A DNA stretch of 64,000 nt, from assembly GCA_028714315.1 (NCBI GenBank), contig JAQTMN010000002.1:1-64000 (forward strand), in the 5' to 3' direction. Below the pieces are notes generated by a model. That model worked only from the letters and a program-made list of their open reading frames with translations. It searched no databases and was not told the origin of the DNA. Of the stretch, positions 1-8,623 are shown piece after piece; positions within the stretch are counted from its first letter, which is position 1; each line of letters begins with the position of its first letter. Position numbers and translations under genes: made by a program. The stretch comes from Sulfuricella sp. (GTDB lineage: Bacteria > Pseudomonadota > Gammaproteobacteria > Burkholderiales > Sulfuricellaceae).

Positions 1-553
1 CCTCGGCGGGGATGCTTTCGCGCGTGGCCCAGGGATGCTGCGGCGGCACGATCACCTGGAACGGCTCGTCGTAAAGCGCCCGTGTCTGGATGCCGGGAAT
101 ATCGAAAGGCAGGGCGATGATGGCGGCATCCACCGTGCCGTATTTCAGGTAATCGGCCTGCAGGGCCGTCATGTTCTCCTCGATGTAGAGGGACATTTCC
201 GGCACCGTCCGGCGCATCGAGGCGATCAATTCCGGCAGCAGGTAGGGGCCGATGGTGTGAATCACCCCGAGCCGGAACTCGCCGCTCAGCGGGTTCCTTC
301 CGGTCTGCGCCACCATCTCCACTTTTCGCGTTTCCTCCAACACCCGGCGCGCCTGCGCGACCACCTGGTGGCCCAAGTCGGTCAGCGCGATATGGCTCTT
401 GGCGCGGTCGATCAGCGTGACCTCAAGTTCGAGTTCCAGGTTCTGCAAGGCGATGCTCAAGGTCGGCTGGCTGACGTGGCAGCGCTCGGCCGCCCGGCTG
501 ACGGAGCCCTCGTCGGCGAAGGCGACCAGGTAGCGTAAGGCGGAAAGTTTCAT
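1..553 (-). CDS. oxyR: LysR-family transcriptional regulator, OxyR-like (5' part only)
   Basis: Seen: an open frame runs leftwards from an ATG at 553 to the window edge (about 184 residues), so the C-terminal part lies outside. It opens with a LysR winged helix (MKLSALRYLVAFADEGSVSR, then RAAERCHVSQPTLS) and continues into the substrate-binding domain (GEFRLGVIHTIGPYLLPELI). Family knowledge: the start resembles OxyR, the peroxide-sensing activator. The two redox cysteines of OxyR lie near residues 199 and 208 and would fall beyond the edge, so they cannot be checked. Context supports OxyR: the gene is divergent from a cytochrome c peroxidase, with an OxyR-like box in the shared promoter region. 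Another LysR regulator is possible. Confidence 0.8.
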   Translation of the reverse strand, partial: MKLSALRYLVAFADEGSVSRAAERCHVSQPTLSIALQNLELELEVTLIDRAKSHIALTDLGHQVVAQARRVLEETRKVEMVAQTGRNPLSGEFRLGVIHTIGPYLLPELIASMRRTVPEMSLYIEENMTALQADYLKYGTVDAAIIALPFDIPGIQTRALYDEPFQVIVPPQHPWATRESIPAE

Positions 554-596
554 GGTGTTGTCCCGTACGTTCCGCGGCGTGACGGAAATATCCGCC

Positions 597-633
597 ATAG
601 CCGCAAGCTATACCGCGTATTAAAATAAATCAT
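597..633. promoter_or_regulatory. Candidate OxyR-binding region between oxyR and the peroxidase gene
   Basis: Bases 597-611 read ATAGCCGCAAGCTAT, which has the ATAG-N7-CTAT outline of the OxyR half-operator (ATAGnTnnnAnCTAT) with one mismatch at the fixed T. Seven bases later, 619-633 is a much weaker second match. The site lies about 10 bases upstream of a possible -35 (TTGACT, 644-649), a plausible place for an activator of the rightward gene and for autoregulation of the leftward one. Assignment by eye. Confidence 0.5.
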
Positions 634-643
634 ATTAAAATCA

Positions 644-673
644 TTGACTTGCAACATTGCAGGATACTACCAT
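644..673 (+). promoter_or_regulatory. Candidate sigma-70 promoter of the cytochrome c peroxidase gene
   Basis: TTGACT at 644-649 and a weak TACCAT at 668-673 are separated by 18 bases in an AT-rich stretch. A poor -10 would fit an activator-dependent promoter next to the OxyR-like box. The start codon of the peroxidase gene is about 60 bases downstream. Confidence 0.4.
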
Positions 674-732
674 ACAAACAAACAAGATAACACCATCCTA
701 AAAGCTTTTTTCACTGACGAAGGAGAAGCACC

Positions 733-1743
733 ATGTCGAACCATCGCATCCTTACGCTAACCTTTGCCGTGGCGGCCGCCGTAACCGCCACCGGCCCGGC
801 CCAAGGCGCCATCGGCAACGAACCGATCCAGCCCGTCGCCGCCGCCAAGACCGGGAATCCGGCCCTGGCCGAGCTCGGCAAGAAACTCTATTTCGATACC
901 CGCCTGTCCAAGTCCGGTTTCATCTCCTGCAACTCCTGCCACAACCTTTCCATGGGTGGCACCGACAATCTCAAGACCTCGATAGGGCACAACTGGAACA
1001 AGGGACCGATCAACGCGCCCACCGTCCTCAATTCGAGCATGAATGTGGCCCAGTTCTGGGATGGCCGGGCCAAGGATCTGAAGGCGCAGGCCGGCGGGCC
1101 GATCGCCAACCCCGGCGAGATGGCCTCGACGCACGAACTGGCGGTCGATGTGTTGCAGTCGATTCCGGGATACGTCAGCGAATTCAAGACCGTGTTCGGC
1201 TCCGACAAGGTGACGATCGACGAAGTGACCAAGGCCATTGCCGCCTTCGAGGAAACCCTGGTGACGCCAAATTCCCGTTTCGACAAATGGCTGAGGGGAG
1301 ACAAGAAGGCCCTCAACGCCAGCGAGACTGCCGGCTACCGGCTGTTCAAGGACAGCGGCTGCGTGGCGTGCCACAACGGCCCGGCCGTAGGCGGCAATTC
1401 CTTCCAGAAAATGGGCGTGGTCGCACCCTACAAATCGTCCAGTCCGGCCGAAGGACGGGTGGCGGTCACCGGCAAGGATGCCGACCGCTTCAACTTCAAG
1501 GTGCCGACGTTGCGCAATGTGGAATTGACCTATCCCTATTTCCACGACGGCGAGGCGGCCACCCTCAGGGACGCGGTGGATACCATGGGGCGCCTGCAAT
1601 TGGGCAAAAAATTCACGGATGGCGAAAATGCCCAGATCGTCGCCTTCCTGAAGACCCTGACCGGCGATCAGCCGTCGTTCAAGCTGCCGCTCCTGCCACC
1701 GTCTTCGGACACGACGCCGCATCCGCAGCCGTTCGGGAAATAA
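733..1743 (+). CDS. ccp: Di-heme cytochrome c peroxidase (CcpA/MauG family)
   Basis: A 336-residue periplasmic protein expected to reduce hydrogen peroxide to water with electrons from small c-type cytochromes or cupredoxins. Seen: an N-terminal signal peptide (ending near AQGA), two c-type heme motifs CNSCH (residues 66-70) and CVACH (210-214), and the family segments FDTRLSKSGFISC and PTLRNVELTYPYFHDG. Length is usual for bacterial CCPs. The ATG follows GAAGGAGAAG, a good ribosome site. The gene stands alone, divergent from the OxyR-like regulator, and is followed after 16 bases by a perfect palindrome that may end transcription. Control by peroxide is inferred from the OxyR-like box upstream. 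Confidence 0.95.
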   Translation: MSNHRILTLTFAVAAAVTATGPAQGAIGNEPIQPVAAAKTGNPALAELGKKLYFDTRLSKSGFISCNSCHNLSMGGTDNLKTSIGHNWNKGPINAPTVLNSSMNVAQFWDGRAKDLKAQAGGPIANPGEMASTHELAVDVLQSIPGYVSEFKTVFGSDKVTIDEVTKAIAAFEETLVTPNSRFDKWLRGDKKALNASETAGYRLFKDSGCVACHNGPAVGGNSFQKMGVVAPYKSSSPAEGRVAVTGKDADRFNFKVPTLRNVELTYPYFHDGEAATLRDAVDTMGRLQLGKKFTDGENAQIVAFLKTLTGDQPSFKLPLLPPSSDTTPHPQPFGK

Positions 1744-1759
1744 CAACCCAGAGGGCCCT

Positions 1760-1785
1760 GTGGGTGCGAATTTATTCGCACCCAC
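1760..1785. repeat. REP family A palindrome (copy 1), possible terminator
   Basis: Perfect 12-base arms GTGGGTGCGAAT / ATTCGCACCCAC around TT. Same core as the other family A elements at 3615, 7761, 7870, 15193 and 53189. Lies 16 bases after the peroxidase stop, where the hairpin could act as a terminator, although no T-run follows. Confidence 0.85.
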
Positions 1786-1834
1786 GGAACCACCCCGACG
1801 CGTTCCGATTTCCTGGACAAAACCCATAGGGTGG

Positions 1835-2890
1835 TCATGCCCGAGCTTCCTTCGTCGGCGCGGGAGGATGCCGAAACTCGCGTGCATGAATCTCCGCCAG
1901 GCGCAGATATTCCATCGCCAGCCCGGACCACTTCACCCGATTACGTTCCTCGCAATCCTTGAGATGCCAGGCGGTGATTTTCGCCCGCAGGGCCGCGCGA
2001 TAACTTTCGTAGAAATGGATCAGCCTTTCCGGCGGATTGTCCCCGGTGGATTCGCGATAGACCTCGAAAAATGTTTGCCCCACCGCCGGCGCGCCCAAGC
2101 GCTCGCATTCCATGGCAAGAAAGGCCAGTTCGTCGGCACAGTCCAGGATGCGGAATTCGCGCTTGAACTCCAGACAATCGATGACCACCGGCTCCGGCCC
2201 GAGGCAGATGTGCTCGGGGCGAAGATCGCCGTGGGCCTCGATAACTCTTCCATCTCGCACGCGTTGATCAAACAGCGGAAAATCTTCCTTCAGAAACGCA
2301 AGCTGCGCCGAGACGATGGTGCGGACCAACCGTTGCGGCAGCTGATAGGCGGGATCAGCAAGTTCACGCAAATTGGCATTCACGTTTTGTTCGAACCGCT
2401 CCCGGTATGCCGGCCCGTTCGATTCCACCGGCGGCGATGCCCGGTAGAATCCGGCCAGCATCGCGGCGGCCCGCCGCACATCGGCGGTTTCGACGGTTCC
2501 CTGCCTGATCGCCTGGTCGAGCATCCGGTCCGACGGCAAACGGCGCATGCGAACCAGCCAGTCCACCGCCTCGCCCTCGCCGCCCAGAGACAGCGCGCCC
2601 GCGGAGTCCACGGCAAGCGGCAGGATTCCCTCGTAAATATTCGGGGCAAGACGGGAGTTCAGCGCGACTTCTTCCTCCGCATCCCGGCGCCGGGCCTCGA
2701 CCGTAGTGAAATCGAGAAAGTCGTACCGCGCCGGCTTCTTCAGCTTGTAGGCATGGGCGTCGGTCAGGAACACCCAGGATATGTGGGTCTCGACCGCTTC
2801 GACCTGGCGGGGCCGATCCGGGTACACTTCCGGCCGCCGCAGGAACTGAAGTTTTCGATCGAGCGTGATATCGGTGCCGGCGTGCGCCAC
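1835..2890 (-). CDS. COG2187-like kinase-fold protein of unknown substrate
   Basis: 351 residues, starting at GTG (2890). The fold is that of aminoglycoside phosphotransferase/protein kinase-like enzymes. The catalytic-loop-like sequence EAHGDLRPEHICL and the following VIDCLEFKREFRILDCADELAFL match the Brenner HGD-x(4)-H and metal-binding D segments of this superfamily. Homologues of COG2187 often carry a second, AAA/Zeta-toxin-like P-loop domain; that domain is absent here. The substrate is unknown. The gene converges on the peroxidase gene, and the 190 bases upstream hold palindromic repeats. GTG was chosen because no better start lies upstream in frame; the real start could differ by a few codons. 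Confidence 0.7.
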   Translation of the reverse strand: MAHAGTDITLDRKLQFLRRPEVYPDRPRQVEAVETHISWVFLTDAHAYKLKKPARYDFLDFTTVEARRRDAEEEVALNSRLAPNIYEGILPLAVDSAGALSLGGEGEAVDWLVRMRRLPSDRMLDQAIRQGTVETADVRRAAAMLAGFYRASPPVESNGPAYRERFEQNVNANLRELADPAYQLPQRLVRTIVSAQLAFLKEDFPLFDQRVRDGRVIEAHGDLRPEHICLGPEPVVIDCLEFKREFRILDCADELAFLAMECERLGAPAVGQTFFEVYRESTGDNPPERLIHFYESYRAALRAKITAWHLKDCEERNRVKWSGLAMEYLRLAEIHAREFRHPPAPTKEARA

Positions 2891-2997
2891 TGCGTGCCCC
2901 TGGTGTAAACGTAAAACTCGCGAAGCGAGACCTCGTCCCCCTCGCCCGCATACGATTCCGCATGGACTTCAGCCCATAGCGGATCGGAGTCCTTTAG

Positions 2998-3027
2998 GGC
3001 TTGCGGGAGAGGGTTAGGGGAGAGGGG
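2998..3027. repeat. Fragment of REP family D (CTCTCCC-type)
   Basis: The segment GGGCTTGCGGGAGAGGGTTAG and following bases is the reverse complement of the element at 21849-21929 (ACCCTAACCCTCTCCCGC). It directly abuts the family C palindrome at 3028. Confidence 0.6.
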
Positions 3028-3084
3028 AACGGTCATGGCGAATCGCTGTTTCATGATTCGGGGCGGCGATTCGCCATGACCGTT
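3028..3084. repeat. Family C palindrome (complete copy) supplying the ispF stop
   Basis: Perfect 19-base arms AACGGTCATGGCGAATCGC (3028-3046) and its reverse complement (3066-3084). The loop contains GTTTCATGATTCGG. Half copies occur at 7048 and 22005. The TAA stop of ispF (3083-3085 on the minus strand) straddles the outer edge of this element. Confidence 0.85.
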
Positions 3085-3559
3085 AACTCCTCTTCTCAAT
3101 AAAGCACACCGCCTGGGCGGCGATCCCCTCGCCGCGCCCGGTGTAGCCCAATTTTTCGGTGGTGGTGGCCTTGACGTTGACGCAATCCGCCGCCACATCC
3201 AGATCGGCCGCGATATGGGTCACCATTTGCGGGATATGTGGCGCCATTTTCGGCGCCTGGGCGATGATGGTGGCATCCAGGTTGGCGACGCGATAGCCCT
3301 TGTCCTGCAGCAGGCGTGCCACCTCGCGCAGCAGCCGGCGGCTGTCGATGCCCTGGTAGCGCGGATCGGTGTCGGGAAAGTGGCGGCCGATGTCGCCCAG
3401 GGCCGCCGCGCCGAGCAGCGCGTCGCAGATGGCATGAAGCAGCACGTCGGCGTCGGAATGCCCGAGCAGGCCGCGTTCGTAGGGAATTTCCACGCCGCCG
3501 ACGATCAGCTTGCGGCCTTCCACCAATTGATGAACATCGAAACCTTGTCCGACTCTCAT
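3083..3559 (-). CDS. ispF: 2-C-methyl-D-erythritol 2,4-cyclodiphosphate synthase
   Basis: Fifth step of the MEP (non-mevalonate) isoprenoid pathway in the cytoplasm: converts CDP-ME 2-phosphate to ME-cPP and CMP, as a trimer with zinc. 158 residues, normal length. Seen: the metal ligands in GFDVHQL (D8, H10) and [19 protein letters not shown] (with the third ligand His), and the signature [24 protein letters not shown] at 3559 was preferred over a longer frame because GGGAGGA lies 8-9 bases upstream. Downstream of ispD on the same strand; the two are often adjacent or fused in bacteria. Its stop codon lies at the edge of a palindromic repeat. Confidence 0.97.
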   Translation of the reverse strand: MRVGQGFDVHQLVEGRKLIVGGVEIPYERGLLGHSDADVLLHAICDALLGAAALGDIGRHFPDTDPRYQGIDSRRLLREVARLLQDKGYRVANLDATIIAQAPKMAPHIPQMVTHIAADLDVAADCVNVKATTTEKLGYTGRGEGIAAQAVCFIEKRS

Positions 3560-3614
3560 GATTGATTTTCCTCCCGGATGGTTGTTCACCGCCGCGTTGC
3601 GGGCCGCTTCGGTC

Positions 3615-3636
3615 GGCCGAATGAATTCGGCCCTAC
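3615..3636. repeat. REP family A (GGCCGAAT type) between ispF and ispD, supplying the ispD stop
   Basis: On the minus strand this reads GTAGGGCCGAATGAATTCGG-like: a GTAG tetranucleotide followed by a hairpin (GGCCGAAT / ATTCGGCC). GTAG at the foot of the hairpin is the hallmark of REPs moved by RAYT transposases. The TAG inside GTAG is the ispD stop codon (minus strand, 3633-3635). Confidence 0.8.
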
Positions 3637-4319
3637 AGGCGGCCCACGATCATTTCCGCGAGTTTGATGTCCTGCGGATAGGTGACCTTGAAATTGGTGA
3701 TGTCGCCGGCGACCAGTTTGACCTGAAATCCCAGCTTTTCCACGGCCTGCGCCTCGTCGGTCACCGCGCCGTCCAGCAGCGACAGCGCGCGCTGCAACAG
3801 GCTGAAGCGGAACATCTGCGGCGTCTGCGCCTGCCATAGTCCGTCCCTCGGTTCGGTGCGCAGCACGCGATGGTCCGCGTCGGCGCGCTTCAATGTGTCG
3901 GCCACCGGCACCGCCAGCAGCCCGCCGAAGGGGTCCGCGCCGATCCCGGCGATCAGGCGGTCGAGCAGTTCGCCGCTCAGGCCGGGGCGGGCCGCATCGT
4001 GCACCAGCACCCAGTCCTCGAAGCCGATCTCGCCCTGGATCGCCGCCAGGCCGTTCTTCACCGATTCGAAGCGTTCCGCACCGCCGCAATAGAGCGGCAC
4101 GAGCTTGTCGGAGAAAGCGCTCCAGTCGAACGATTGCCAGAGCAGGTCGTCCGGCGCCAGCACCACGTAAACGCGGGCGATCCCCGAATGCGCGCACAGT
4201 GCGGCGATGGCATAGTGAATCAGGGGCCGGCCAAGCACGGACAGATATTGCTTGGGCATTTCGCCGCCCATGCGCGAACCGGAACCGGCGGCGGGAATCA
4301 AAGCATAGTAATTTGGCAT
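3633..4319 (-). CDS. ispD: 2-C-methyl-D-erythritol 4-phosphate cytidylyltransferase
   Basis: Third step of the MEP isoprenoid pathway: CTP plus MEP gives CDP-ME and pyrophosphate. 228 residues, normal length. Seen: N-terminal nucleotide-binding loop [17 protein letters not shown] with the conserved Arg and Lys, the mid-protein segment [11 protein letters not shown], and a C-terminal [12 protein letters not shown]. The ATG at 4319 begins the conserved [13 protein letters not shown]; the longer frame upstream runs through a repeat and was rejected. It precedes ispF; a 73-base gap with a REP lies between them. Its TAG stop belongs to that REP. Confidence 0.97.
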   Translation of the reverse strand: MPNYYALIPAAGSGSRMGGEMPKQYLSVLGRPLIHYAIAALCAHSGIARVYVVLAPDDLLWQSFDWSAFSDKLVPLYCGGAERFESVKNGLAAIQGEIGFEDWVLVHDAARPGLSGELLDRLIAGIGADPFGGLLAVPVADTLKRADADHRVLRTEPRDGLWQAQTPQMFRFSLLQRALSLLDGAVTDEAQAVEKLGFQVKLVAGDITNFKVTYPQDIKLAEMIVGRL

Positions 4320-4337
4320 TATTTTTCCAACAGAGTT

Positions 4338-4408
4338 ATTGTCAGTTGTGCGGCGGAGCCGCCCGTTTCTACTGATAACTGTCAACTGACAACTGACAAC
4401 TGACAACT
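4338..4408. repeat. Family H short-unit palindromic repeat
   Basis: Left arm ATTGTCAGTTGT and right arm made of four tandem copies of the 7-mer AACTGAC; the loop carries CGGCGGAGCCGCCCG, itself a hairpin. It sits between divergent genes (ispD leftwards, the Memo-like gene rightwards) and must include or flank both promoters. Confidence 0.75.
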
Positions 4409-4421
4409 AAAAGGAGATTCC

Positions 4422-5237
4422 ATGAAGCGAATACGCCCCGCCGCCGTCGCCGGTTCTTTCTACACCGGCCAGGCCGAACCGCTAGCCGAGGAAATCGCCT
4501 CCCTGCTGGCGGGCGTAGCGCAGCGCCTGGAAAAGCCGGGCATCCTGCCCAAGGCGGTTATTGTACCCCATGCCGGCTATATTTATTCCGGGCCGGTCGC
4601 CGCCGGCGCCTACGCGCTGCTGCGGCAGGGGCGGGACGTTTACCGCCGCGTCGTGCTGCTCGGCCCGGTGCACCGGGTGCCGGTGCGCGGGCTTGCCCTG
4701 CCCGATGCGGAAGGCTTCGCCACGCCGCTCGGCGTGGTGCCGCTCGATCTCGAAGCGATGGCCGGCCTCGCCGAACTGCCGCAGGTCGTGCGCTTCGACC
4801 AGGCCCATGCCTGGGAGCATTCGCTGGAAGTGCAGCTGCCCTTCCTGCAGACCGTGCTCAACGACTTCAAGCTGGTGCCGCTGGCGGTGGGCGACGCCAC
4901 GCCGCAGGAGGTGGCGGAAGTGCTGGAACGCCTGTGGGGCGGGAGGGAAACGCTGATCGTGATCAGCTCCGACTTGTCCCATTTCCTGCCGTACCGCGAA
5001 GCGCAGCGCACCGACGGCGCCACAGCGCAGGCGATCCTCGCCCTGCGGGGGCCGCTCGATCACCAGCAGGCCTGCGGCGGCACGCCGGTCAACGGCCTGC
5101 TGGTGGCTGCCCGGAATCATCGCCTCCAGCCGCTCCTGCTCGACCTGCGCAATTCCGGCGACACCGCCGGGGACAAGAGCCGTGTCGTCGGCTACGCCGC
5201 CTTCGCCTTTACCGAGGAACCGACCTATGACCACTGA
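4422..5237 (+). CDS. amrB: AmmeMemoRadiSam system protein B (Memo-like)
   Basis: 271-residue member of the Memo family (COG1355), related in fold to class III extradiol dioxygenases. Seen: RPAAVAGSFYTG at the N-terminus, VPHAGYIYSGPVAAGAYALL, LGPVHRVPVRGLALP and HAWEHSLEVQLPFLQ, which contain the conserved His residues of the putative metal site. Known: genes for Memo-like, AMMECR1-like and a radical SAM enzyme co-occur widely in bacteria and archaea; their joint reaction is not established. The ATG follows AAGGAGATTCC. Stop overlaps the next gene by 11 bases, so the two are translationally linked. Confidence 0.92.
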   Translation: MKRIRPAAVAGSFYTGQAEPLAEEIASLLAGVAQRLEKPGILPKAVIVPHAGYIYSGPVAAGAYALLRQGRDVYRRVVLLGPVHRVPVRGLALPDAEGFATPLGVVPLDLEAMAGLAELPQVVRFDQAHAWEHSLEVQLPFLQTVLNDFKLVPLAVGDATPQEVAEVLERLWGGRETLIVISSDLSHFLPYREAQRTDGATAQAILALRGPLDHQQACGGTPVNGLLVAARNHRLQPLLLDLRNSGDTAGDKSRVVGYAAFAFTEEPTYDH

Positions 5238-5775
5238 ACGAGGGAAAATCCTGCTACCGATCGCCCGTTCCGCCATCTCGCAGGCGCTGGGCCGGCCCAC
5301 CCCGGCGGACGAACAGGCGCCATGGCTCGGGGAACCCGGCGCGTGTTTCGTCACTCTGACCCAGAACGGCGATCTGCGCGGCTGCATCGGTAGCCTGGAA
5401 GCATGCCGCCCGCTGCTCGAAGACATCAAGGCCAACGCCGTTGCGGCGGCTTTCCGCGATCCGCGCTTTGCGCCGTTGACGCTGGCGGAGCTGGAATATA
5501 CCGAGGTCGAGGTTTCCCTGCTGTCGCCGATGCAGCCGATGCGCTTCAGCGGCGAGAGCGACGCGCTCGCCCAACTGCGTCCGGGCATCGATGGCGTGTT
5601 GCTCGAATACGGCCGCTACCGCGGCACTTTTTTGCCGCAGGTATGGGAACAACTGCCGGAATGCGGCCTGTTCATGGCCCACCTCAAGCGCAAGGCCGGG
5701 CTGCCGGCGGATTTCTGGGCCGAGGGGGTCAAATTGTCTCGTTATACGGTGAAGAAATGGAAGGAGAGCTCGTAG
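5227..5775 (+). CDS. amrA: AmmeMemoRadiSam system protein A (AMMECR1 domain)
   Basis: 182 residues, full-length AMMECR1 domain. Seen: GACFVTLTQNGDLRGCIGSLE, the near-invariant LRGCIG hexamer that marks the family; further AAAFRDPRFAPLT, and LPQVWEQLP near the C-terminus. The ATG at 5227 lies inside the end of the Memo-like gene, giving an 11-base overlap; the longer frame from 5182 lacks similarity at its start. Biochemical role unknown. The TAG stop falls in the first bases of a palindromic repeat (5769-5857). Confidence 0.92.
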   Translation: MTTERGKILLPIARSAISQALGRPTPADEQAPWLGEPGACFVTLTQNGDLRGCIGSLEACRPLLEDIKANAVAAAFRDPRFAPLTLAELEYTEVEVSLLSPMQPMRFSGESDALAQLRPGIDGVLLEYGRYRGTFLPQVWEQLPECGLFMAHLKRKAGLPADFWAEGVKLSRYTVKKWKESS

Positions 5776-5857
5776 CTTGTAGCGAGTGGCAGGTAGCTAT
5801 TTTGTGCGGCTTCGCCGCGTGTTTTGCTACCAGCTACCAGCTACAAGCTACCAGCTA
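5769..5857. repeat. Family I palindromic repeat (AGCTTGTAGC type)
   Basis: Left arm GCTCGTAGCTTGTAGCGAGT then GGCAGGTAGC; right arm GCTACCAGCTACCAGCTACA then AGCTACCAGCT. The loop contains GTGCGGCTTCGCCGCGTG, a smaller hairpin. A second copy lies at 62597. It separates the AMMECR1 and radical SAM genes and supplies the AMMECR1 stop codon. Confidence 0.75.
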
Positions 5858-5861
5858 AAAC

Positions 5862-6947
<1,086 letters not shown>

Positions 6948-6977
6948 GGCTCTATCGTTAACGTGCAGGATGCGCGT

Positions 6978-7041
6978 GTGGGTCAGGCTTCAGCCTGACT
7001 GTACGGCCGCGCCCTAAAGGGCACAAGAGCCGTACCCACAA
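6978..7041. repeat. Family B palindrome (GTGGGTCAGGCTTCAGCCTGAC type), copy 1
   Basis: Hairpin GTCAGGCTTCAGCCTGAC followed by a gapped GTACGGC...GCCGTACCCAC half. Other copies at 7797, 21815 (split), 23531 and 37745. The outer bases GTGGGT / ACCCAC are complementary, so the whole element is one compound palindrome. Confidence 0.8.
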
Positions 7042-7047
7042 CAGATG

Positions 7048-7087
7048 CTGTTTCATGATTCGGGCGGCGATTCGCCATGACCGTTAG
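7048..7087. repeat. Family C half-element
   Basis: CTGTTTCATGATTCGGGCGG, then CGATTCGCCATGACCGTTAG: the right half of the palindrome found complete at 3028-3084. It lies directly after family B copy 1 and 15 bases before the next start codon. Confidence 0.75.
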
Positions 7088-7102
7088 ATAAGGAGTCACG
7101 CC

Positions 7103-7753
7103 ATGAAACCTTCAGAATCCCCGAAACTGGTCAACATCCCGGCCGACGGCGTCAGCCTGGAAGGCATGCTGGACCTGCCGGACAATGCGTCAGGCGTCGT
7201 CCTGTTCGCCCATGGCAGCGGCAGCAGCCGCCTCAGCCCGCGCAACAACTACGTCGCCGGCGTGCTGCGCGGCGCCGGCCTGGGCACGCTGCTGATCGAC
7301 CTGTTGACGCGGTCGGAAGACACCGACTATGCCACCCGCTTCGACATCCCGCTGCTGACCGGACGCCTGCTGGCCACGACCCGCTGGCTGAAGAGCCTGG
7401 AACGGATGCAATCCCTCGCCATCGGCTACTTCGGCGCCAGCACCGGCGCGGCGGCAGCCTTGCAGGCGGCGGCGGAAGACGGCGAAATCGCGGCCATCGT
7501 TTCCCGCGGCGGACGCCCCGACCTGGCGGGAGACGATGCGTTGCGCCAAGTCACGGCGCCCACCCTGTTGATCGTGGGCGGCGCCGACAGCGTGGTGATC
7601 GAGCTCAACCACTCAGCGTACGAACAGCTGAAATGCGAGAAAAAACTGGTGATCGTTCCAGGCGCCAGCCACCTGTTCGAGGAACCGGGCGCGCTGGAAC
7701 AAGTAGCGGCCCATGCCGCAAGCTGGTTCGGCCAATACCTGGCGATACGCTGA
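7103..7753 (+). CDS. Alpha/beta hydrolase (dienelactone hydrolase-like)
   Basis: 216-residue cytoplasmic alpha/beta hydrolase. Seen: oxyanion segment FAHGSGSSRLSPRNNYVA, nucleophile elbow GYFGASTGAAAAL with Ser in the GxSxG-like GAST G context, then VGGADSVV (acid residue) and PGASHLFEEPG (His). Substrate unknown. The family is often adjacent or fused to a phosphoribosyltransferase; here such a gene (7888-8520) faces it convergently across a repeat block. ATG at 7103 follows AAGGAGTCACGCC. Confidence 0.85.
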   Translation: MKPSESPKLVNIPADGVSLEGMLDLPDNASGVVLFAHGSGSSRLSPRNNYVAGVLRGAGLGTLLIDLLTRSEDTDYATRFDIPLLTGRLLATTRWLKSLERMQSLAIGYFGASTGAAAALQAAAEDGEIAAIVSRGGRPDLAGDDALRQVTAPTLLIVGGADSVVIELNHSAYEQLKCEKKLVIVPGASHLFEEPGALEQVAAHAASWFGQYLAIR

Positions 7754-7760
7754 TTTATCC

Positions 7761-7891
7761 GTAGGTGCGAATTCATTCGCACAAAGTGCAAGCGCTGTGG
7801 GTACGGCTTGAGCCGTACATGTCAGGCTCAAGCCTGACCCACACCTCGAACGATGCCGATACGGTGGATGTGCGAATGAATTCGCACCTAC
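7761..7891. repeat. Compound repeat: two inverted family A REPs flanking a family B palindrome
   Basis: GTAGGTGCGAATTCATTCGC (from 7761) and its reverse complement GCGAATGAATTCGCACCTAC (ending 7891) bracket a family B element at 7797-7854 (GTGGGTACGGCTTGAGCCGT and GTCAGGCTCAAGCCTGACCC). The block sits between convergent genes, where it could serve as a two-way terminator. The right-hand GTAG gives the phosphoribosyltransferase its TAG stop on the minus strand. Confidence 0.85.
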
Positions 7892-8520
7892 ATTGCCTTC
7901 CCGCTCAGAATCGCGATCACCTCACTGTCCTCCACCTGCGGGAAGTCCACGTAGAACTGGCCGACCGCCTGGAACCAAGCCGGCGTTTCCAGGCAGATCA
8001 CCTCGTCGGCATGGCGCGCCACCGTTTCCAGCGTATCCGGCGGCGACACCGGCACGGCGCAGATCAGCTTCCCGGGGTTTTTCGCACGCAAGGCATGCAG
8101 CGCCGAGATCATGGTCGAGCCCGTCGCCAAACCGTCGTCGATGACGATCACGATGCGCCCGGCCGGATCGATCGGCGGCCGCACCGGGGTATATTCGGCG
8201 CGGCGGCGGCGCATGGTTTCCATTTGCGCCTCTTTTTCGGTTTCCAGGTACTCGGGCGTGGCGCCGGCTCGTGCCGCGTAGTCCGCGATGTACGTCCAGC
8301 CGCTTTCGTCCACCGAACCGACGGCGAATTCCGGGCTGGACGGCGCGCGCAGTTTTCTCACCAACACCACGTCCACTTCGCCGCCCAGCGCATCGGCAAC
8401 GATCCTCGCCATCGGCACGGCGCCGCGCGGAATCGCCAATACCAGCGGATTTTTACCCTTGTATTCGGCAAGACGCTCCGCCAGGCGGAGAGCGGCTTCG
8501 TTGCGGTCGCGAAATGGCAT
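7888..8520 (-). CDS. Phosphoribosyltransferase family protein
   Basis: 210 residues. Seen: the PRPP-binding motif VIVIDDGLATGSTM (residues about 122-135), an N-terminal AIPRGAVPMARIVADALG, and VVLVRKLRAP. This matches type I phosphoribosyltransferases of the group found beside or fused to dienelactone hydrolase-like domains; the base used is unknown. ATG at 8520 follows GAGGGGCCAAAA. The TAG stop (7888-7890) is part of the adjacent GTAG-type REP. Confidence 0.88.
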   Translation of the reverse strand: MPFRDRNEAALRLAERLAEYKGKNPLVLAIPRGAVPMARIVADALGGEVDVVLVRKLRAPSSPEFAVGSVDESGWTYIADYAARAGATPEYLETEKEAQMETMRRRRAEYTPVRPPIDPAGRIVIVIDDGLATGSTMISALHALRAKNPGKLICAVPVSPPDTLETVARHADEVICLETPAWFQAVGQFYVDFPQVEDSEVIAILSGKAM

Positions 8521-8571
8521 TTTTGGCCCCTCAATCCCAATTAAATTTTAGTCATTGCCTCAAGGGTTTTC

Positions 8572-8599
8572 TTGACGTTGCGGCAACAATCATTAAAAT
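8572..8599 (+). promoter_or_regulatory. Candidate sigma-70 promoter of the NlpC/P60 gene
   Basis: TTGACG (8572-8577) and TAAAAT (8594-8599) with a 16-base spacer, in the 103-base AT-rich gap before the gene. A transcript would start about 18 bases before the start codon. Confidence 0.5.
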
Positions 8600-8623
8600 G
8601 CCTGAATCCCTCCATAAGTAAAA

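Noticed and set aside
757-1887. A 376-residue minus-strand frame opposite the cytochrome c peroxidase
   Set aside because: The plus strand has two heme motifs and a good ribosome site; the minus frame has no recognisable pattern.
2764-3198. A 144-residue minus-strand frame between the COG2187-like gene and ispF
   Set aside because: It runs through ispF in another frame and through repeats C and D; no support as a protein.
4370-4408. Tandem short repeats (AACTGAC units) as a possible CRISPR array
   Set aside because: Units are 7 bases, adjacent, without unique spacers, and no cas genes are present. They form part of a palindromic element.
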